Both the position numbers and the translations under genes were made by a program. DNA of 64,000 nucleotides from CAWKEY01 sp963696315 (GTDB lineage Bacteria > Pseudomonadota > Gammaproteobacteria > Methylococcales > Methylomonadaceae), in contig CAVOJU010000030.1 in assembly GCA_963696315.1 (NCBI GenBank), positions 148,517 to 212,516 of the forward strand, given 5' to 3'. Shown here in pieces: positions 45,753-55,568 of the stretch. Below the pieces are notes generated by a model. The model worked only from the letters and a program-made list of their open reading frames with translations. It searched no databases and had not been told where the DNA came from. Within the stretch, counting starts at the first letter, position 1. Each line of letters starts with the position of its first letter.

Positions 45753-47281
45753 CAATACTGCTACCTTAAAAATAATGCCATTAAATTCATAGATTTAAAC
45801 AAGCCTCGTGCCTGGGCACGGTCAACAGAGGGTAAGGTTTGGGCCGCCCCTTCACGGCGCGGGGCTGTTTCTTTCTTTTTTGCAGGCCGATGACAGTTGA
45901 TGCAATGGCCTTCAATAAAGACGATACAGCGTGGGTTAACTGTTTTTCCGTGAGTACAACTATCGCTTTGGTCGCTTGGCAAATGAGTTGTACCGATGAC
46001 CTGAAACTAAGCTGGCGCGGGATCTTGTCGTGCAACACGGCGGCCTGAGCCAGATTGCCACGAATAATATTGTAAGCCAGTAGATGTACCGCGATTTCCT
46101 TTTGCACCATGTCCGGGGTTTTACAGCGCAACATCTCCATGCCCATATGGGTTTTAATGGCCCGAATATCCAATTCGATTTTCAGCGTTCTTTATAGAGA
46201 CTTGCCAGTTCCTGTTTATGGAATCGTTTGGCATTCAGCAAGGTCGTCACATAGACGACACCGTTGACGCTGAACTCGCGAACCGTGATAACCGCCGGCA
46301 AATCGGCATAGGCCCGATCCGTCAACCATACCGGTTTCCGTTTGGGTTTTTGCCATTCGACCTCATGATCGCGGGCGCCCAGCTTGCGACCTTGCCGAAA
46401 ATCGGCCTTCTTGTTGGCATGCAGCAGGAACACTACCGGAATGCCTTTGGCTTGCAACAAGGCAATAATGGCAAAGGTGCAGTAGTAGCGATCGGCCAAG
46501 AGCAAATCGCCGGTGAGCAGGGCATTCAGCACTTGGCTGAACAGCGAGGATTCACCGGTTCCCTTACCCTGATAGGAGCCCAGTCGATAATTGATAACGG
46601 TTCCCGTAGACAGTGAAATTAACGCCAACAAGCGCACAATGGGAAAGCCTAAGCCCGGTTTTTGATGGCTTTGTTGAGGAAAAACCGCTTGATTTTTTGG
46701 CGTATCCGGCATCAATGCCGTGGTGCCATCGGCCAGCACCACGTTTAGGCCGCGCCATCGCCAGGCCTTGGCGCTCAGTTGATGCAGGCGTGAACCGACC
46801 GTAGCCACGGCTTGGGTCATCTGGGGTAAGGGCAAACGCTGACGGGCTTTACAATAGGGCCCGGTATTGACCGAGTTGGCTGATTGCCCCTGGTTTAGGC
46901 GATCCACTAATACGCCCGCCACGGCCTGTTTACACGAACTGTCATCACTCAATACCTGAAAAATAAAGGCTTTGAGGGTGATCAACGGCGAAAACACCGA
47001 AGTTCGCGTGTGTGGCGTATGGGCAATGATGGCTTCGATCGTTTCGGTAGGAAAAAAATCGTTGAACGGTAGTTTTTGAGCCTGTAAGAACGACAGTTTA
47101 AAGCGATCGATTTGCTGGCGAATTTGGATTCTTATAAGATGAGGCACGGTTAAACTCTTTGATGGATAGTGAAATGTGATAAATTTCAATTCTATCCGAA
47201 TATATCAGGGAGTTTAACCTTTATTTATGACTCTATGTCTATGAAATAAAAAGGTTATTACTGTTTAAGGTAGCAGTATTA
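45753..47281 (-). mobile_element. IS4-family element inside the ISKra4 copy
   Basis: 1,529 bases with terminal inverted repeats AATACTGCTACCTTAAA at both ends, flanked by an 11-bp target duplication GGTTCAGGGGT (45742-45752 and 47282-47292). The duplication length and the YREK transposase fit the IS4 family. Removing the element and one repeat rejoins the ISKra4 transposase codons. Confidence 0.93.
45787..47189 (-). pseudogene. IS4-family transposase (apparent frameshift)
   Basis: The first frame (47189 down to 46182) gives 335 codons with DGTTALMPD, LLADRYYCTFAIIALL and WLTDRAYADLPAV. It stops at TGA directly after LYKER. Adding one G there (TGGAAAATC) continues as WKIELDIRAIKTHMGMEML, which completes the Y-x2-R-x3-E-x6-K signature of IS4. 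The repaired product is about 467 aa. Either the element is newly inactive or the base is missing from the consensus; the perfect terminal repeats and target duplication point to a recent insertion. Confidence 0.9.
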
Positions 47282-47542
47282 GGTTCAGGGGTGACTGAGG
47301 CCGCTTGTAAAACCTTGGTCAAGCAGCGTTTATGTTGTTCAGGTATGCGCTGGAAAAATCAAGGCGCAGGCATTTTATTAAGCTTAAGAAGTCTTGTCCA
47401 ATCAGGTGATCGATGGGATCAATTTTGGCATAAGATTAATCAATATGGCGCACAATGCTCTATTTGATACATTATACTGAGGCCTCACCCGATTAAGAAG
47501 TCGGAAAACTTTAATACATCTTAAATTAAGAGGTGAAATTAT

Positions 47543-48202
47543 ATGAACATAAATAAAAAGATTTTATTTTTACTGGTGGCAGCAATTATATTTATTTCCT
47601 GCACCATTCCAAAAAAAGAAGAAACTCAAACAGGTGTTTCAAAAACAAGCAAAGCAGTACAACAAGTCATTGATGAATTAGGCTTAGTCTATGTCGAAGA
47701 AGGGGCAAATTCTATTATTACTTACGATGAAGTAAATGCAGCACAACAAGCGTGGTGCGATGCCTTGGTAAAAATAGGAAAATTGAAAGAAGAAGGTGGC
47801 GATTACAAGGCTTATGCTGAAAAAGTGCTTTCAGAAGCTTACAACTATGATTACGGAAAAGTTTTTTTTAAGCCTACATTGGCTTTTGGCGACCAAACAT
47901 TTAGAAATGATAAAAAAGGCGCATTGGCTTATTTTGTTGGTGGTGATCCTGATTATCCGAATGACAAAGGTTTTGCCCTTACGCCATGGGTAAAGGCTCG
48001 ATACGATAACGCAGGTGATCATAATGAAGGTATACAAATTTATGGTTCGGTAGCTATAACAATGGGTAATGTGTGGGTTACTGACAAGACCGGTAAAGAA
48101 GTGATGGTAGATAAAACGTGGGTTTTCAAAAAAGGAAAAGACGGGGAACTAAGAATTATCGTACATAAGTCTGCCTTACCCTATTCACCATCCATCAAAT
48201 AA
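47543..48202 (+). CDS. lipoprotein of unknown function, SnoaL-like in appearance
   Basis: A 219-aa protein with a lipoprotein signal (LFLLVAAIIFISC, lipobox ending at Cys20). The body begins with AAQQAWCDALVKIGK and ends with GKEVMVDKTWVFKKGKDGELRIIVHKSALPY, shown here in parts (MVDKTWVFKKGKDG, LRIIVHKSALPY), the look of a nuclear-transport-factor-2-like cone fold. Similar proteins are sometimes annotated as phosphoribosyl-AMP cyclohydrolase, which the sequence does not support. It is visibly more AT-rich than its neighbours and sits just past the IS island, so transfer is possible. Confidence 0.8.
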   Translation: MNINKKILFLLVAAIIFISCTIPKKEETQTGVSKTSKAVQQVIDELGLVYVEEGANSIITYDEVNAAQQAWCDALVKIGKLKEEGGDYKAYAEKVLSEAYNYDYGKVFFKPTLAFGDQTFRNDKKGALAYFVGGDPDYPNDKGFALTPWVKARYDNAGDHNEGIQIYGSVAITMGNVWVTDKTGKEVMVDKTWVFKKGKDGELRIIVHKSALPYSPSIK

Positions 48203-48460
48203 AAAACTACGGGGTTGGATTAGCCAAAGTAACCAGGTGAGTTCAACCCTACCAAAAATATTTAGCGAGTGGCCTTTATGAAGCTTGCGTAATATGGGGC
48301 TCCGTGGCTCCGATATCCCCGCATTCTGCATATGCTCCATTCGCGCTACTGTGCTGCCTCTTATTTTCCAACAGGGCATAGCTTAAACTACTGTCCGGAT
48401 TTCGGGGTCCACTTTAGGTTGCCGTTAACCTTATACTGAAAAACCACTGGAGCTTACTCA

Positions 48461-49066
48461 ATGACTGAACAACTATTACATTCCGTGAAAACCTCGCTCA
48501 ATCACTTCCTGGTCGGAGCGTTCGCGATCCTTCCCATCTATATCGTCATGCAGATATTCATCTGGCTGGTCACTTTTGTTCTGCAATCCGTCTTCGATAT
48601 CAAGGAATGGGTGGGACACTATTGGATCACCGCTGCTGTATTTATCGTCATCTATGGACTATTGGCATACATCGGGCACGAACTAAGCAAACGCAGGCAG
48701 TCACTAATCATTTCCCTGTTCGATCTGCTCATCGAACGGGTGCCGTTTCTGAATAGCATCTATCGTGTCAGCAAGAAAGTGATCGACATGTTCCGGGGTC
48801 AAGGGGAAAAGAGCATGCGAGAAGTGGTCTACGTGGAATACCCTAAGGACGGCGTATGGGTGCCTGCCTACGTGACCAACCGGGAGGGTGACCGCTATGT
48901 GCTTTACATTCCGACCTCGCCGAACCCCACCAACGGCTTCACGGTGATTGTCCATGAATCCAAGGTCGTGAAATCAGAGCTTGATTTCGAGGAGGTGACC
49001 AGCTTCATAATTAGTGTGGGTTCCGATTTTTCCAAATCCCACGAAGTGCGTAAATTGTCTCGGTAA
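48461..49066 (+). CDS. DUF502 membrane protein
   Basis: A 201-aa inner-membrane protein of the DUF502 family. Two hydrophobic segments (about residues 15-42 and 52-70) are followed by the conserved block LIERVPFLNSIYRVSKKVID, VVYVEYPKDGVWVPAYVT and YVLYIPTSPNPTNGFTVIV. The function of the family is not known. It is not in an obvious operon: about 260 bases precede it without a gene, and a hairpin with a T run lies about 110 bases after it. Confidence 0.9.
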   Translation: MTEQLLHSVKTSLNHFLVGAFAILPIYIVMQIFIWLVTFVLQSVFDIKEWVGHYWITAAVFIVIYGLLAYIGHELSKRRQSLIISLFDLLIERVPFLNSIYRVSKKVIDMFRGQGEKSMREVVYVEYPKDGVWVPAYVTNREGDRYVLYIPTSPNPTNGFTVIVHESKVVKSELDFEEVTSFIISVGSDFSKSHEVRKLSR

Positions 49067-49527
49067 AGCGGCCAACGGTAGTTTTCGCCATCGGTGTCGG
49101 CCTGTTTGGTATTTTGGAACTTGAAAAACTGTTTTAGAGAAAAATCCTGGCAAAATAATCCCTGCGCTTCCGGCGGGCTTCAATCGAAGCCGGGCTTTTT
49201 GAACGATTTTTGACCTTCTCATTCAGGAGGCTAAATTGGTGAACTGAAAACTTGACTCAATTTTAAAGATCAATCTCACTCAAGGAGCTCTAGTTTGACT
49301 GCTGACGCTCGAAATTCGGCGGCATAAGTTTTGGATTTTTCTGGGCTCAAGGAAATCACATTCTTTTCAGAATATTTTAAATTGTGTGAACGGTGCAAAT
49401 GCAGAGATGGCAGCGATTAAAAAGTCAGTCGGAAAGAAGCGATCGGGTTTGGTGGTGAAGTCCTGCATTGTATATTGCAGGACTCCGTTCCAAAAACTTA
49501 GCCACCTGTGCCGCGAAAATTTTAACT
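49067..49527. other. intergenic region after the DUF502 gene
   Basis: No gene is seen in about 460 bases between two convergent genes. One candidate terminator lies at 49176-49200. Short frames have no recognisable product. Confidence 0.5.
49176..49200 (+). terminator. candidate terminator after the DUF502 gene
   Basis: GGCTTC-AATC-GAAGCC forms a short stem with a tetraloop and is followed by GGGCTTTTT. The six-base stem is modest. Confidence 0.5.
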
Positions 49528-50100
49528 TTATTTTCCGGCCGCCATAGCTTCTGGAACTTCAATCAAGGCGCCTGACGTAACGTCATAGATATAGCCGTAC
49601 ACCGGAATATCCTTTGGCACCAGCGGATGCGACTTGATGCGCACGACATCCTCAAGAACGCTCTGCGCCTGATCCTTGATGGTGAGCCAATCAATATAAT
49701 TGGCTTCTGCCGAACCCGGGCCTTCACAGCAGTCATGCCAGCCGCTGGCATCGACCGAGGCGGTTTTCAAACTGCTGGCTAGCAAGCCGCGCATGATTTC
49801 GTCGGTAAACGTCTCCATGCCGCAATTGGTATGATGTATGACAAACCATTCGCGCGTGCCGAGCAATTTATAGGAAATGACCAGCGAGCGGATGGCGTCG
49901 TCGCTGGCTCTGCCGCCGGCATTGCGGATCACATGCGCATCGCCTTCGGAAAGACCGGCATATTTGGCGGGATCCAGGCGGGCATCCATGCAGGTTAAAA
50001 TGGCAAAATGCCGGCCTGGAGGCATCGGCAAATCACCTTTGTCAAAGCCGGCAACGTAGTTGCGGTTGGCCATTAATACTTCATTCAATATTTTGGACAT
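49528..50100 (-). CDS. beta-class carbonic anhydrase
   Basis: A 190-aa zinc enzyme that hydrates CO2. The ligands are in CMDARLDP (C37, with D39 and R41 as the catalytic pair) and VIHHTNCGM (H90, C93). HVIRNAGGRASDDAIRSL is the conserved middle. The compact length and the HHTNCG form place it in the small beta-carbonic anhydrase group common in heterotrophs and one-carbon users. It stands alone, downstream of the kinase-like gene by about 160 bases on the same strand. Confidence 0.92.
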   Translation of the reverse strand: MSKILNEVLMANRNYVAGFDKGDLPMPPGRHFAILTCMDARLDPAKYAGLSEGDAHVIRNAGGRASDDAIRSLVISYKLLGTREWFVIHHTNCGMETFTDEIMRGLLASSLKTASVDASGWHDCCEGPGSAEANYIDWLTIKDQAQSVLEDVVRIKSHPLVPKDIPVYGYIYDVTSGALIEVPEAMAAGK

Positions 50101-50258
50101 TCCAATCTCCTCATTACATGTTGTTATTATAATTTTACTTACTCCATCGAGAACCGAGCGGCAATCTCAGGTAGGGAGTCTTTCTTGGCAAAAACATACC
50201 CGAAGGCAATATATCAGGAATGTCTTATTGCTAGCAATGGAGCATGGCTCCCCGCACA

Positions 50259-51830
50259 TTAATGCAGATAAGCCGAAAGATTGGCTAACAGTTTTTCCAG
50301 GACATGCTCGCTTTCAGTATCTACTGTCAGCGCCACGGTCTGCTCCTCTAGCGACAAAACTTGTGCGGATTTCAGCTGTTGTTGCAGAACCGCAATCGTG
50401 GCTTCCGAAGGGTCGTTCTGCTGTTGCTGTCGTTGCTGGATGCGCCTGGCTAATTCCGCTTCCGAAGCCTGAAAGTCAATGATGATAAAGGGTACATCGC
50501 ATTCTGTTGCAAGCTCTCGAAACAGCGTGCGCTGCTCGCTTTTAAGAAATGCGGCATCGATAATTGCCGTAAAGCCACTGTCAATCACGGTTCTGGCCAA
50601 TTCCGCGAGACGCCGATAGGTTTGTTGTCCTGTTGCTGGGTCATACAGACCCTGGTTGATGCCGCTGCCGGTATTATCCAGAGGCTGATACGCGAACAGG
50701 CGTTTGCGCTCGATGTCTGAACGCAGCTGCAGGGCATTTATTTTTTCAGCCAATTGACTCGCCCAGGTCGACTTTCCGGAGCCCGAATAGCCATGGGTGA
50801 TAATTAGTGCGATCGGTTTTTTTTGACTAAAACGCTCGGCAAGATCGGCATACAGCGTGTATTCCCGGCCAATAGCCTTATTACCTTGCTGCGCCTTGCG
50901 TAACAAGGCCACCTTGGCGAGCACGAGCGCGCGATAAACCAGATAGTAGCGCAGCAATGCCATGCCAGCGTAATCACCGGTATGCTGTAGATAACGATTA
51001 AGTACGCGAAAAGCATAGGCTTCATAGCCGAAATGCAGCAGATCGATAACCAGAAATGCGATTTCACTGATGACGTCAATCCAGCGCAGTTCAGGATTAA
51101 ATTCGATGCAATCGAACAGTGTGACTTTTCCGTCAATCAGGGTCATGTTGCTTAAATGCAGGTCACCGTGACATTCACGGACATAGCCCTGTTGCTTGCG
51201 CTCCTGCATGCATGCGGCCTTGTTTCGCCATTGCTCGTCGCCCCATGACTCTAGCGCTTGAAGTTGCTGTCTTTGCCGATCATTGTTCAATAGCGGCCGG
51301 ATGTGCGCAAAATTCTCGACAAACCAATGCTTGATTGTTTCAGCTGAACCATATGGCGAATCCTGGTCTGCCCTGGCTATGGTTTGATGAAAATGGGCAA
51401 TCAAATCGGCAATCTGATCAATTTCGCAGGTTGCAAGCTGGGCGCATTCGGCACGCTCACTGAGCAAAGCCCCGGATGGAAATTGCAACATTTTGACGGC
51501 GTATTCGATCGCCTGCCCTGCTCCGCCGATTTTGGGATGCTCGGGCGATCCGCTAATCGGCACAACCTCAAGATACAAGTCCGCAGCCAGACGCCGGTTG
51601 AGTCTTATTTCTTCCTGACAGCACAAGCGCCGGCGCTCAAGTGAAGAGAAATCGAGAAAGCCGAAATGCACCGGCTTTTTAATTTTGTAAGCGTAGCGGC
51701 CGGTCAGCAGCAGCCAGGAAATATGGGTCTCAATAATGCGCACAGCACTGATGTCATGGGCATAGGCGCCAGCTTTGCACAATCCCTGAATCAAGGCCGG
51801 ATAACTTGGCTCAGATGTTTGACTGGTCAT
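50259..51830 (-). CDS. two-domain protein: APH-like kinase fold plus P-loop ATPase
   Basis: The 523-aa product has an N-terminal aminoglycoside-phosphotransferase-like domain (catalytic loop VRECHGDLHLSNMTLI with metal site LFDCIEFNPELRWIDVISE) and a C-terminal P-loop kinase-like domain (Walker A HGYSGSGKSTWASQLA). This fused architecture is widespread and of unknown substrate; a resistance role is not implied. The start is placed at 51830, where GAGGTAGG lies upstream of MTSQTSEPSYPALIQ; the frame is open a little further to 51866. It precedes the carbonic anhydrase gene. Confidence 0.88.
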   Translation of the reverse strand: MTSQTSEPSYPALIQGLCKAGAYAHDISAVRIIETHISWLLLTGRYAYKIKKPVHFGFLDFSSLERRRLCCQEEIRLNRRLAADLYLEVVPISGSPEHPKIGGAGQAIEYAVKMLQFPSGALLSERAECAQLATCEIDQIADLIAHFHQTIARADQDSPYGSAETIKHWFVENFAHIRPLLNNDRQRQQLQALESWGDEQWRNKAACMQERKQQGYVRECHGDLHLSNMTLIDGKVTLFDCIEFNPELRWIDVISEIAFLVIDLLHFGYEAYAFRVLNRYLQHTGDYAGMALLRYYLVYRALVLAKVALLRKAQQGNKAIGREYTLYADLAERFSQKKPIALIITHGYSGSGKSTWASQLAEKINALQLRSDIERKRLFAYQPLDNTGSGINQGLYDPATGQQTYRRLAELARTVIDSGFTAIIDAAFLKSEQRTLFRELATECDVPFIIIDFQASEAELARRIQQRQQQQNDPSEATIAVLQQQLKSAQVLSLEEQTVALTVDTESEHVLEKLLANLSAYLH

Positions 51831-51933
51831 TGCGCCTACCTCTGACCTATAGGCCGCTCGAGCCACAGCGCTGGCAATCGAATAAAAATGACAACTGCGT
51901 TTAACACGGGGACGCCGGAATCTGCATCAATAG

Positions 51934-53514
51934 TTACAATTCCCGGGTGGCGCTGAATTTAATATCCGGCCAGCGCTCTTCGGTCAGTTGCAAATTCACG
52001 CGGCTGGTAGCCAGGTAAACCAGATAACCGCCGCCATCTTCAGCCAGATTATCAAATGCCTTCTTTTTAAATTCTTCCAGTTTTGCGGGTTTGTCAGAGC
52101 TGATCCAGCGCGCGGTGGTGACCGCGACGGCATCGTATACGCATTCCACATTATATTCACTTTTCAGCCGGAAAGCGGTGACATCAAATTGCAAGATGCC
52201 GACCGCACCCAAAATAAGGTCATTATTTTTTAACGGCTTGAACAACTGGGTGGCGCCTTCTTCGGTCAACTGCACCAGGCCTTTTTGCAGGGCCTTGGCT
52301 CGTAACGGGTCTTTTAGCACCACGCGCCGGAATAATTCCGGCGCAAAATAGGGAATACCGCCGTACTTAAGATTTTCGCCCTGGGTAAAGGTATCGCCAA
52401 CCTGGATGGTGCCGTGGTTGTGCAAACCGATGATATCGCCGGGGTAGGCTTCTTCCACGCTTTTGCGGGTATCGGCCTGAAAGGTGATGGCATTGGCCAC
52501 CTGTATGCTTTTACCGAGCCGGACATGATGAATCTTCATGCCCTTATCAAACTTGCCTGAACATACCCGTAAAAAGGCAACTCGGTCCCGGTGAGACGGA
52601 TCCATATTAGCCTGCACCTTGAAAACAAAACCGCTAAATTTGTCTTCTTCGGGCAATACCAGGCGCTGCACAGCTTCCCGTGGCCTGGGCGAAGGTGCAT
52701 ATTCGGCAAACGCATCCAGCAATTCAAGAATCCCGAAATTGTTGATGGCCGAGCCAAAGAAAACCGGGGTTTGACGGCCCGCCAGATATTCATCCAGGTC
52801 AAACTCATGGCTGGCGCCTTTCACCAAGTCGATTTCATCTCTGAGTTCCTGCGCCTGATCCTTGAGTAGTTCATCGAGTTTGGGATTATTCAAGCCTTTG
52901 ATGATTTCCGCTTCGGCAATTCTGCCGCCATGCTGCGCGCTGAACAGATGAATTTCATTTTTATACAGATGATAAACCCCCTTAAAACGCTTGCCCATGC
53001 CGATCGGCCAGGTCATCGGCGCGCAATTTATTTTTAAAACGCTTTCGACCTCATCCATCAGTTCAATGGGTTCGCGCCCTTCCCTATCCAGCTTGTTGAT
53101 AAAGGTAAGAATCGGCGTATCGCGCAGACGGCACACTTCCATCAAATTAATGGTTCTTTCTTCAACACCCTTGGCAACGTCAATCACCATCAATGCCGAA
53201 TCCACCGCGGTTAAGGTCCGATAGGTATCTTCAGAAAAATCTTCGTGTCCGGGCGTATCGAGCAAATTGATAATGCTGTCTTTATGCACAAACTGCATGA
53301 CCGAGGTGGTCACCGAAATGCCCCGTTCTTTCTCCATTTCCATCCAGTCCGAGGTTGCATGACGCGCGGCTTTGCGCCCCTTGACCGAACCGGCCAGCTG
53401 AATTGCGCCGCCAAACAGCAGCAGTTTTTCGGTGATGGTGGTTTTACCGGCGTCAGGGTGAGAGATGATGGCGAAAGTGCGCCGACGCCGCAGTTCTGAA
53501 AGAAATTCTGACAT
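51934..53514 (-). CDS. prfC: peptide chain release factor 3
   Basis: RF3 is the GTPase that recycles RF1/RF2 from the ribosome. The 526-aa product has the P-loop SHPDAGKTTITEKLLLFGGA, switch regions MEMEKERGISVTTSVMQF, DTPGHEDFSEDTYRTLTAVD and NKLDREGREPIEL, and the RF3-specific C-terminal domain with YFAPELFRRVVLKDPLRAK. Length is normal. It is divergent from the DUF2959 lipoprotein gene. Confidence 0.97.
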   Translation of the reverse strand: MSEFLSELRRRRTFAIISHPDAGKTTITEKLLLFGGAIQLAGSVKGRKAARHATSDWMEMEKERGISVTTSVMQFVHKDSIINLLDTPGHEDFSEDTYRTLTAVDSALMVIDVAKGVEERTINLMEVCRLRDTPILTFINKLDREGREPIELMDEVESVLKINCAPMTWPIGMGKRFKGVYHLYKNEIHLFSAQHGGRIAEAEIIKGLNNPKLDELLKDQAQELRDEIDLVKGASHEFDLDEYLAGRQTPVFFGSAINNFGILELLDAFAEYAPSPRPREAVQRLVLPEEDKFSGFVFKVQANMDPSHRDRVAFLRVCSGKFDKGMKIHHVRLGKSIQVANAITFQADTRKSVEEAYPGDIIGLHNHGTIQVGDTFTQGENLKYGGIPYFAPELFRRVVLKDPLRAKALQKGLVQLTEEGATQLFKPLKNNDLILGAVGILQFDVTAFRLKSEYNVECVYDAVAVTTARWISSDKPAKLEEFKKKAFDNLAEDGGGYLVYLATSRVNLQLTEERWPDIKFSATREL

Positions 53515-53603
53515 GCTTTTGCTTTATGAGAAATTGCTATGAAAACCACGTATTATACGCTCAATATTATGAACCGTTTTCACTTATCTAAACCGGAGTT
53601 GCC

Positions 53604-54251
53604 ATGATTTTGCTGCGTCGCTTTATGTTCCTGTCGTTACTGTTTACGCTGAATGCCTGCTCCAGCTTGTATTACGGCGGCCTGGAAAAAATAGGCATCC
53701 CCAAGCGCGAAGTCATGGTGCATCGGGTAGAAAAAGCACGCGATACGCAGGAAGAAACCAAACAACAATTCAAGTCGGCTCTGGAACAATTCAGCGCCTT
53801 GACCAGTTTTAAAGGCGGCAATCTTGAAGCGACCTACAAGCGGCTGAACGGCGAATATGAAGCCAGTGTTGCGAAAGCATCGGAAGTCAGAAAACGTATT
53901 AGCGATATTGAAGACGTTTCGGAAGCCCTGTTCACGGAATGGCAGGATGAATTAAATCAATACAGCAACGCCGATCTCAAGCGCAGCAGTCAGCAACAAT
54001 TGACGGCCACCAAAGGCCAGTATCAGCAGCTGATTACTGTCATGAAACGTGCCGAAGCTAAGATTGATCCGGTTTTAGCCGTGTTTAAAGATCAGGTTTT
54101 ATACCTGAAGCACAACCTCAATGCGCAAGCGATTGCCTCCTTGAAGGGCCAGTTGGGCTCGATTCAATCCGACGTGTCGTCCCTGATTGCCGCCATGGAA
54201 AAATCCATCAATGAGGCCAATGCCTTTATCAAGACCATGGAAAAGCAATAG
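53604..54251 (+). CDS. DUF2959 lipoprotein
   Basis: A 215-aa protein with a lipoprotein signal (FMFLSLLFTLNACSS; lipobox LNAC) and a long helical, coiled-coil body (KARDTQEETKQQFKSALEQF, LEATYKRLNGEYEASVAKA). These match the DUF2959 family, of unknown function; the coiled coil suggests a structural role at the envelope. It starts a new plus-strand stretch after prfC. A spacer of about 200 bases without a gene follows. Confidence 0.85.
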   Translation: MILLRRFMFLSLLFTLNACSSLYYGGLEKIGIPKREVMVHRVEKARDTQEETKQQFKSALEQFSALTSFKGGNLEATYKRLNGEYEASVAKASEVRKRISDIEDVSEALFTEWQDELNQYSNADLKRSSQQQLTATKGQYQQLITVMKRAEAKIDPVLAVFKDQVLYLKHNLNAQAIASLKGQLGSIQSDVSSLIAAMEKSINEANAFIKTMEKQ

Positions 54252-54456
54252 TGCCGGCATAAGTGCGGTGCCGTTAGACGAATTGAAACTTGCTACGGAG
54301 CACTCAGCCATTTACACCAACTCCGGCAAGGCGTTGGTCGGGCTTGTCTTACTTTAATCATTTCCTTGCTTGCTCCTGCTTCGCCTGCGCGCTCTGCTGA
54401 AGTTTTGCCCGTATCCCGGCAGTTTTTCAGTACATTTAACCAAGTAGCCAACACAA

Positions 54457-55426
54457 ATGCCGACCCACCTCAGTCTTTTTATGAAATTCATCGTCTGGTG
54501 TTTATTAGTTATTTCCGCCGTCTATGTGCTGTTGATCACCCCTGACAATCCTGTGATGCGAATTTTCCGCGGAGAAATTTCGGACGTTGCTGCCAATATC
54601 ATCATCGGCCCCTATCCGCTGGAACGCGATATGAAACGGCTGAGTGAGAAGGGTATTGAAACCATAATCAGTTTGTTGGATCCGAACTTGCCTTATGAGA
54701 AACAATTGCTTGACCAGGAAACGACGCTGGCAAAACAATACCGGCTAAAACTGCTGAACTTTCCGATGGCCAGCATTCTGGGACAGAAGATGGGTGCTTA
54801 TTATGACAAGAATGCCAGTGCGGTAGCAGACGCCATTGAGACAAGCAAAGGCAAGATCTATCTGCATTGCTATCTGGGCATACATCGCGTCGCCACCATC
54901 AAAAAACTGCTGGAAGCACGGCAGATAAGGGTCGGCCACTACGTCTTGCAGGAAGGCGAGCGCAGTCGTCTGGCCATGCAACTGGATAGCGCCGAGACAA
55001 ACTACCATGAAGGCCTTTATCAACAAGCAAAACAACAGTTGGACGCCATGTCACAATTATCGCCGGCAGCGGTTTTACTGCATGGCTGGGTCGATTTCCG
55101 GCTTGGGAATATTGCAGTCAGCACGGAAATATTTCAATACCGCCGCAGCGGCAATGCCCCACGCTACAGAGCCGTATCTAGGATTGGCTTATTGCGATTT
55201 GCGCGAAAATGATTTGAGCGCTGCGGAAGCCCGGTTCAACCGGATCATCAGCGGCGATATCGCCAATATCGAAGCGTTGAACGGAATAGGTCTGGTGCGC
55301 TACCGGCAAGGCCGTCTGCCTGAAGCGGCCGCTTATCTTAAAAAAGTGCTACAGATCGATCCCCAACACACCGAGGCAAATGTCATCCTGCAGCACATCG
55401 AAGCCAGCGGCTTGCCAGCAAACTGA
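54457..55426 (+). CDS. phosphatase-TPR membrane protein (apparent frameshift)
   Basis: An N-terminal membrane anchor (FIVWCLLVISAVYVLLI) is followed by a dual-specificity/tyrosine phosphatase-like domain with the catalytic loop YLHCYLGIHRVATIK (C-x5-R), then TPR-like repeats (HEGLYQQAKQQLDAM and GIGLVRYRQGRLPEAAAYL). The frame breaks near 55121-55124; one extra base there separates GNIAVS from RKYFNTAAAAMPHATEPYLG. Repaired length is about 322 aa. An atypical phosphatase joined to TPRs suggests protein-protein regulation of an envelope partner, but the substrate is unknown. Confidence 0.75.
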
Positions 55427-55568
55427 AACGCGCTATCGGTTCGATTCTGCTTTAGCGGCGCAGCATCCCAACTAGCTAAACGGATCAGCAGAAAGATTGC
55501 AGGAAGAACTTATTGGGATTGGCATAAGCCATCGGGCAGCAGTCTTTACCTTGATTCAAGCCTTAGCG

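Larger units (their letters stand above)
44646..47467 (+). pseudogene. ISKra4-family transposase, split by IS4 and frameshifted
   Basis: Start MAKIIARQGNELTIQVKVTI at 44646. The frame is lost at an A7 run near 44856-44862 (one A missing), continues as TPYGVVEVTRYTYQTSKGG, is lost again near 45135 and continues as DWIYTLPELEADVATLVFSM. The DDE blocks are visible: LVFSMDGAYIL, YLGIADGAKDNWSFL and LVDFYHVTEYL. At 45752 it is cut by IS4 within LPIGSGV; after 47281 it resumes as GSGVTEAACKTLVKQR and ends at 47467. It is not functional as shown. Confidence 0.88.
44567..47490 (+). mobile_element. ISKra4-family element, second copy, split by IS4
   Basis: Imperfect terminal inverted repeats GGGTGCGGCCTAA (from 44567) and GGGTGAGGCCTCA (reverse complement of the end at 47490) bound the element. 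Without the IS4 insertion and one target repeat it is about 1.38 kb. It carries a single decayed transposase. No target duplication is evident at its own ends. Confidence 0.75.

Noticed and set aside
50259..51830. Aminoglycoside resistance gene
   Set aside because: The APH-like fold is part of a common two-domain protein of unknown substrate; nothing points to antibiotic modification.
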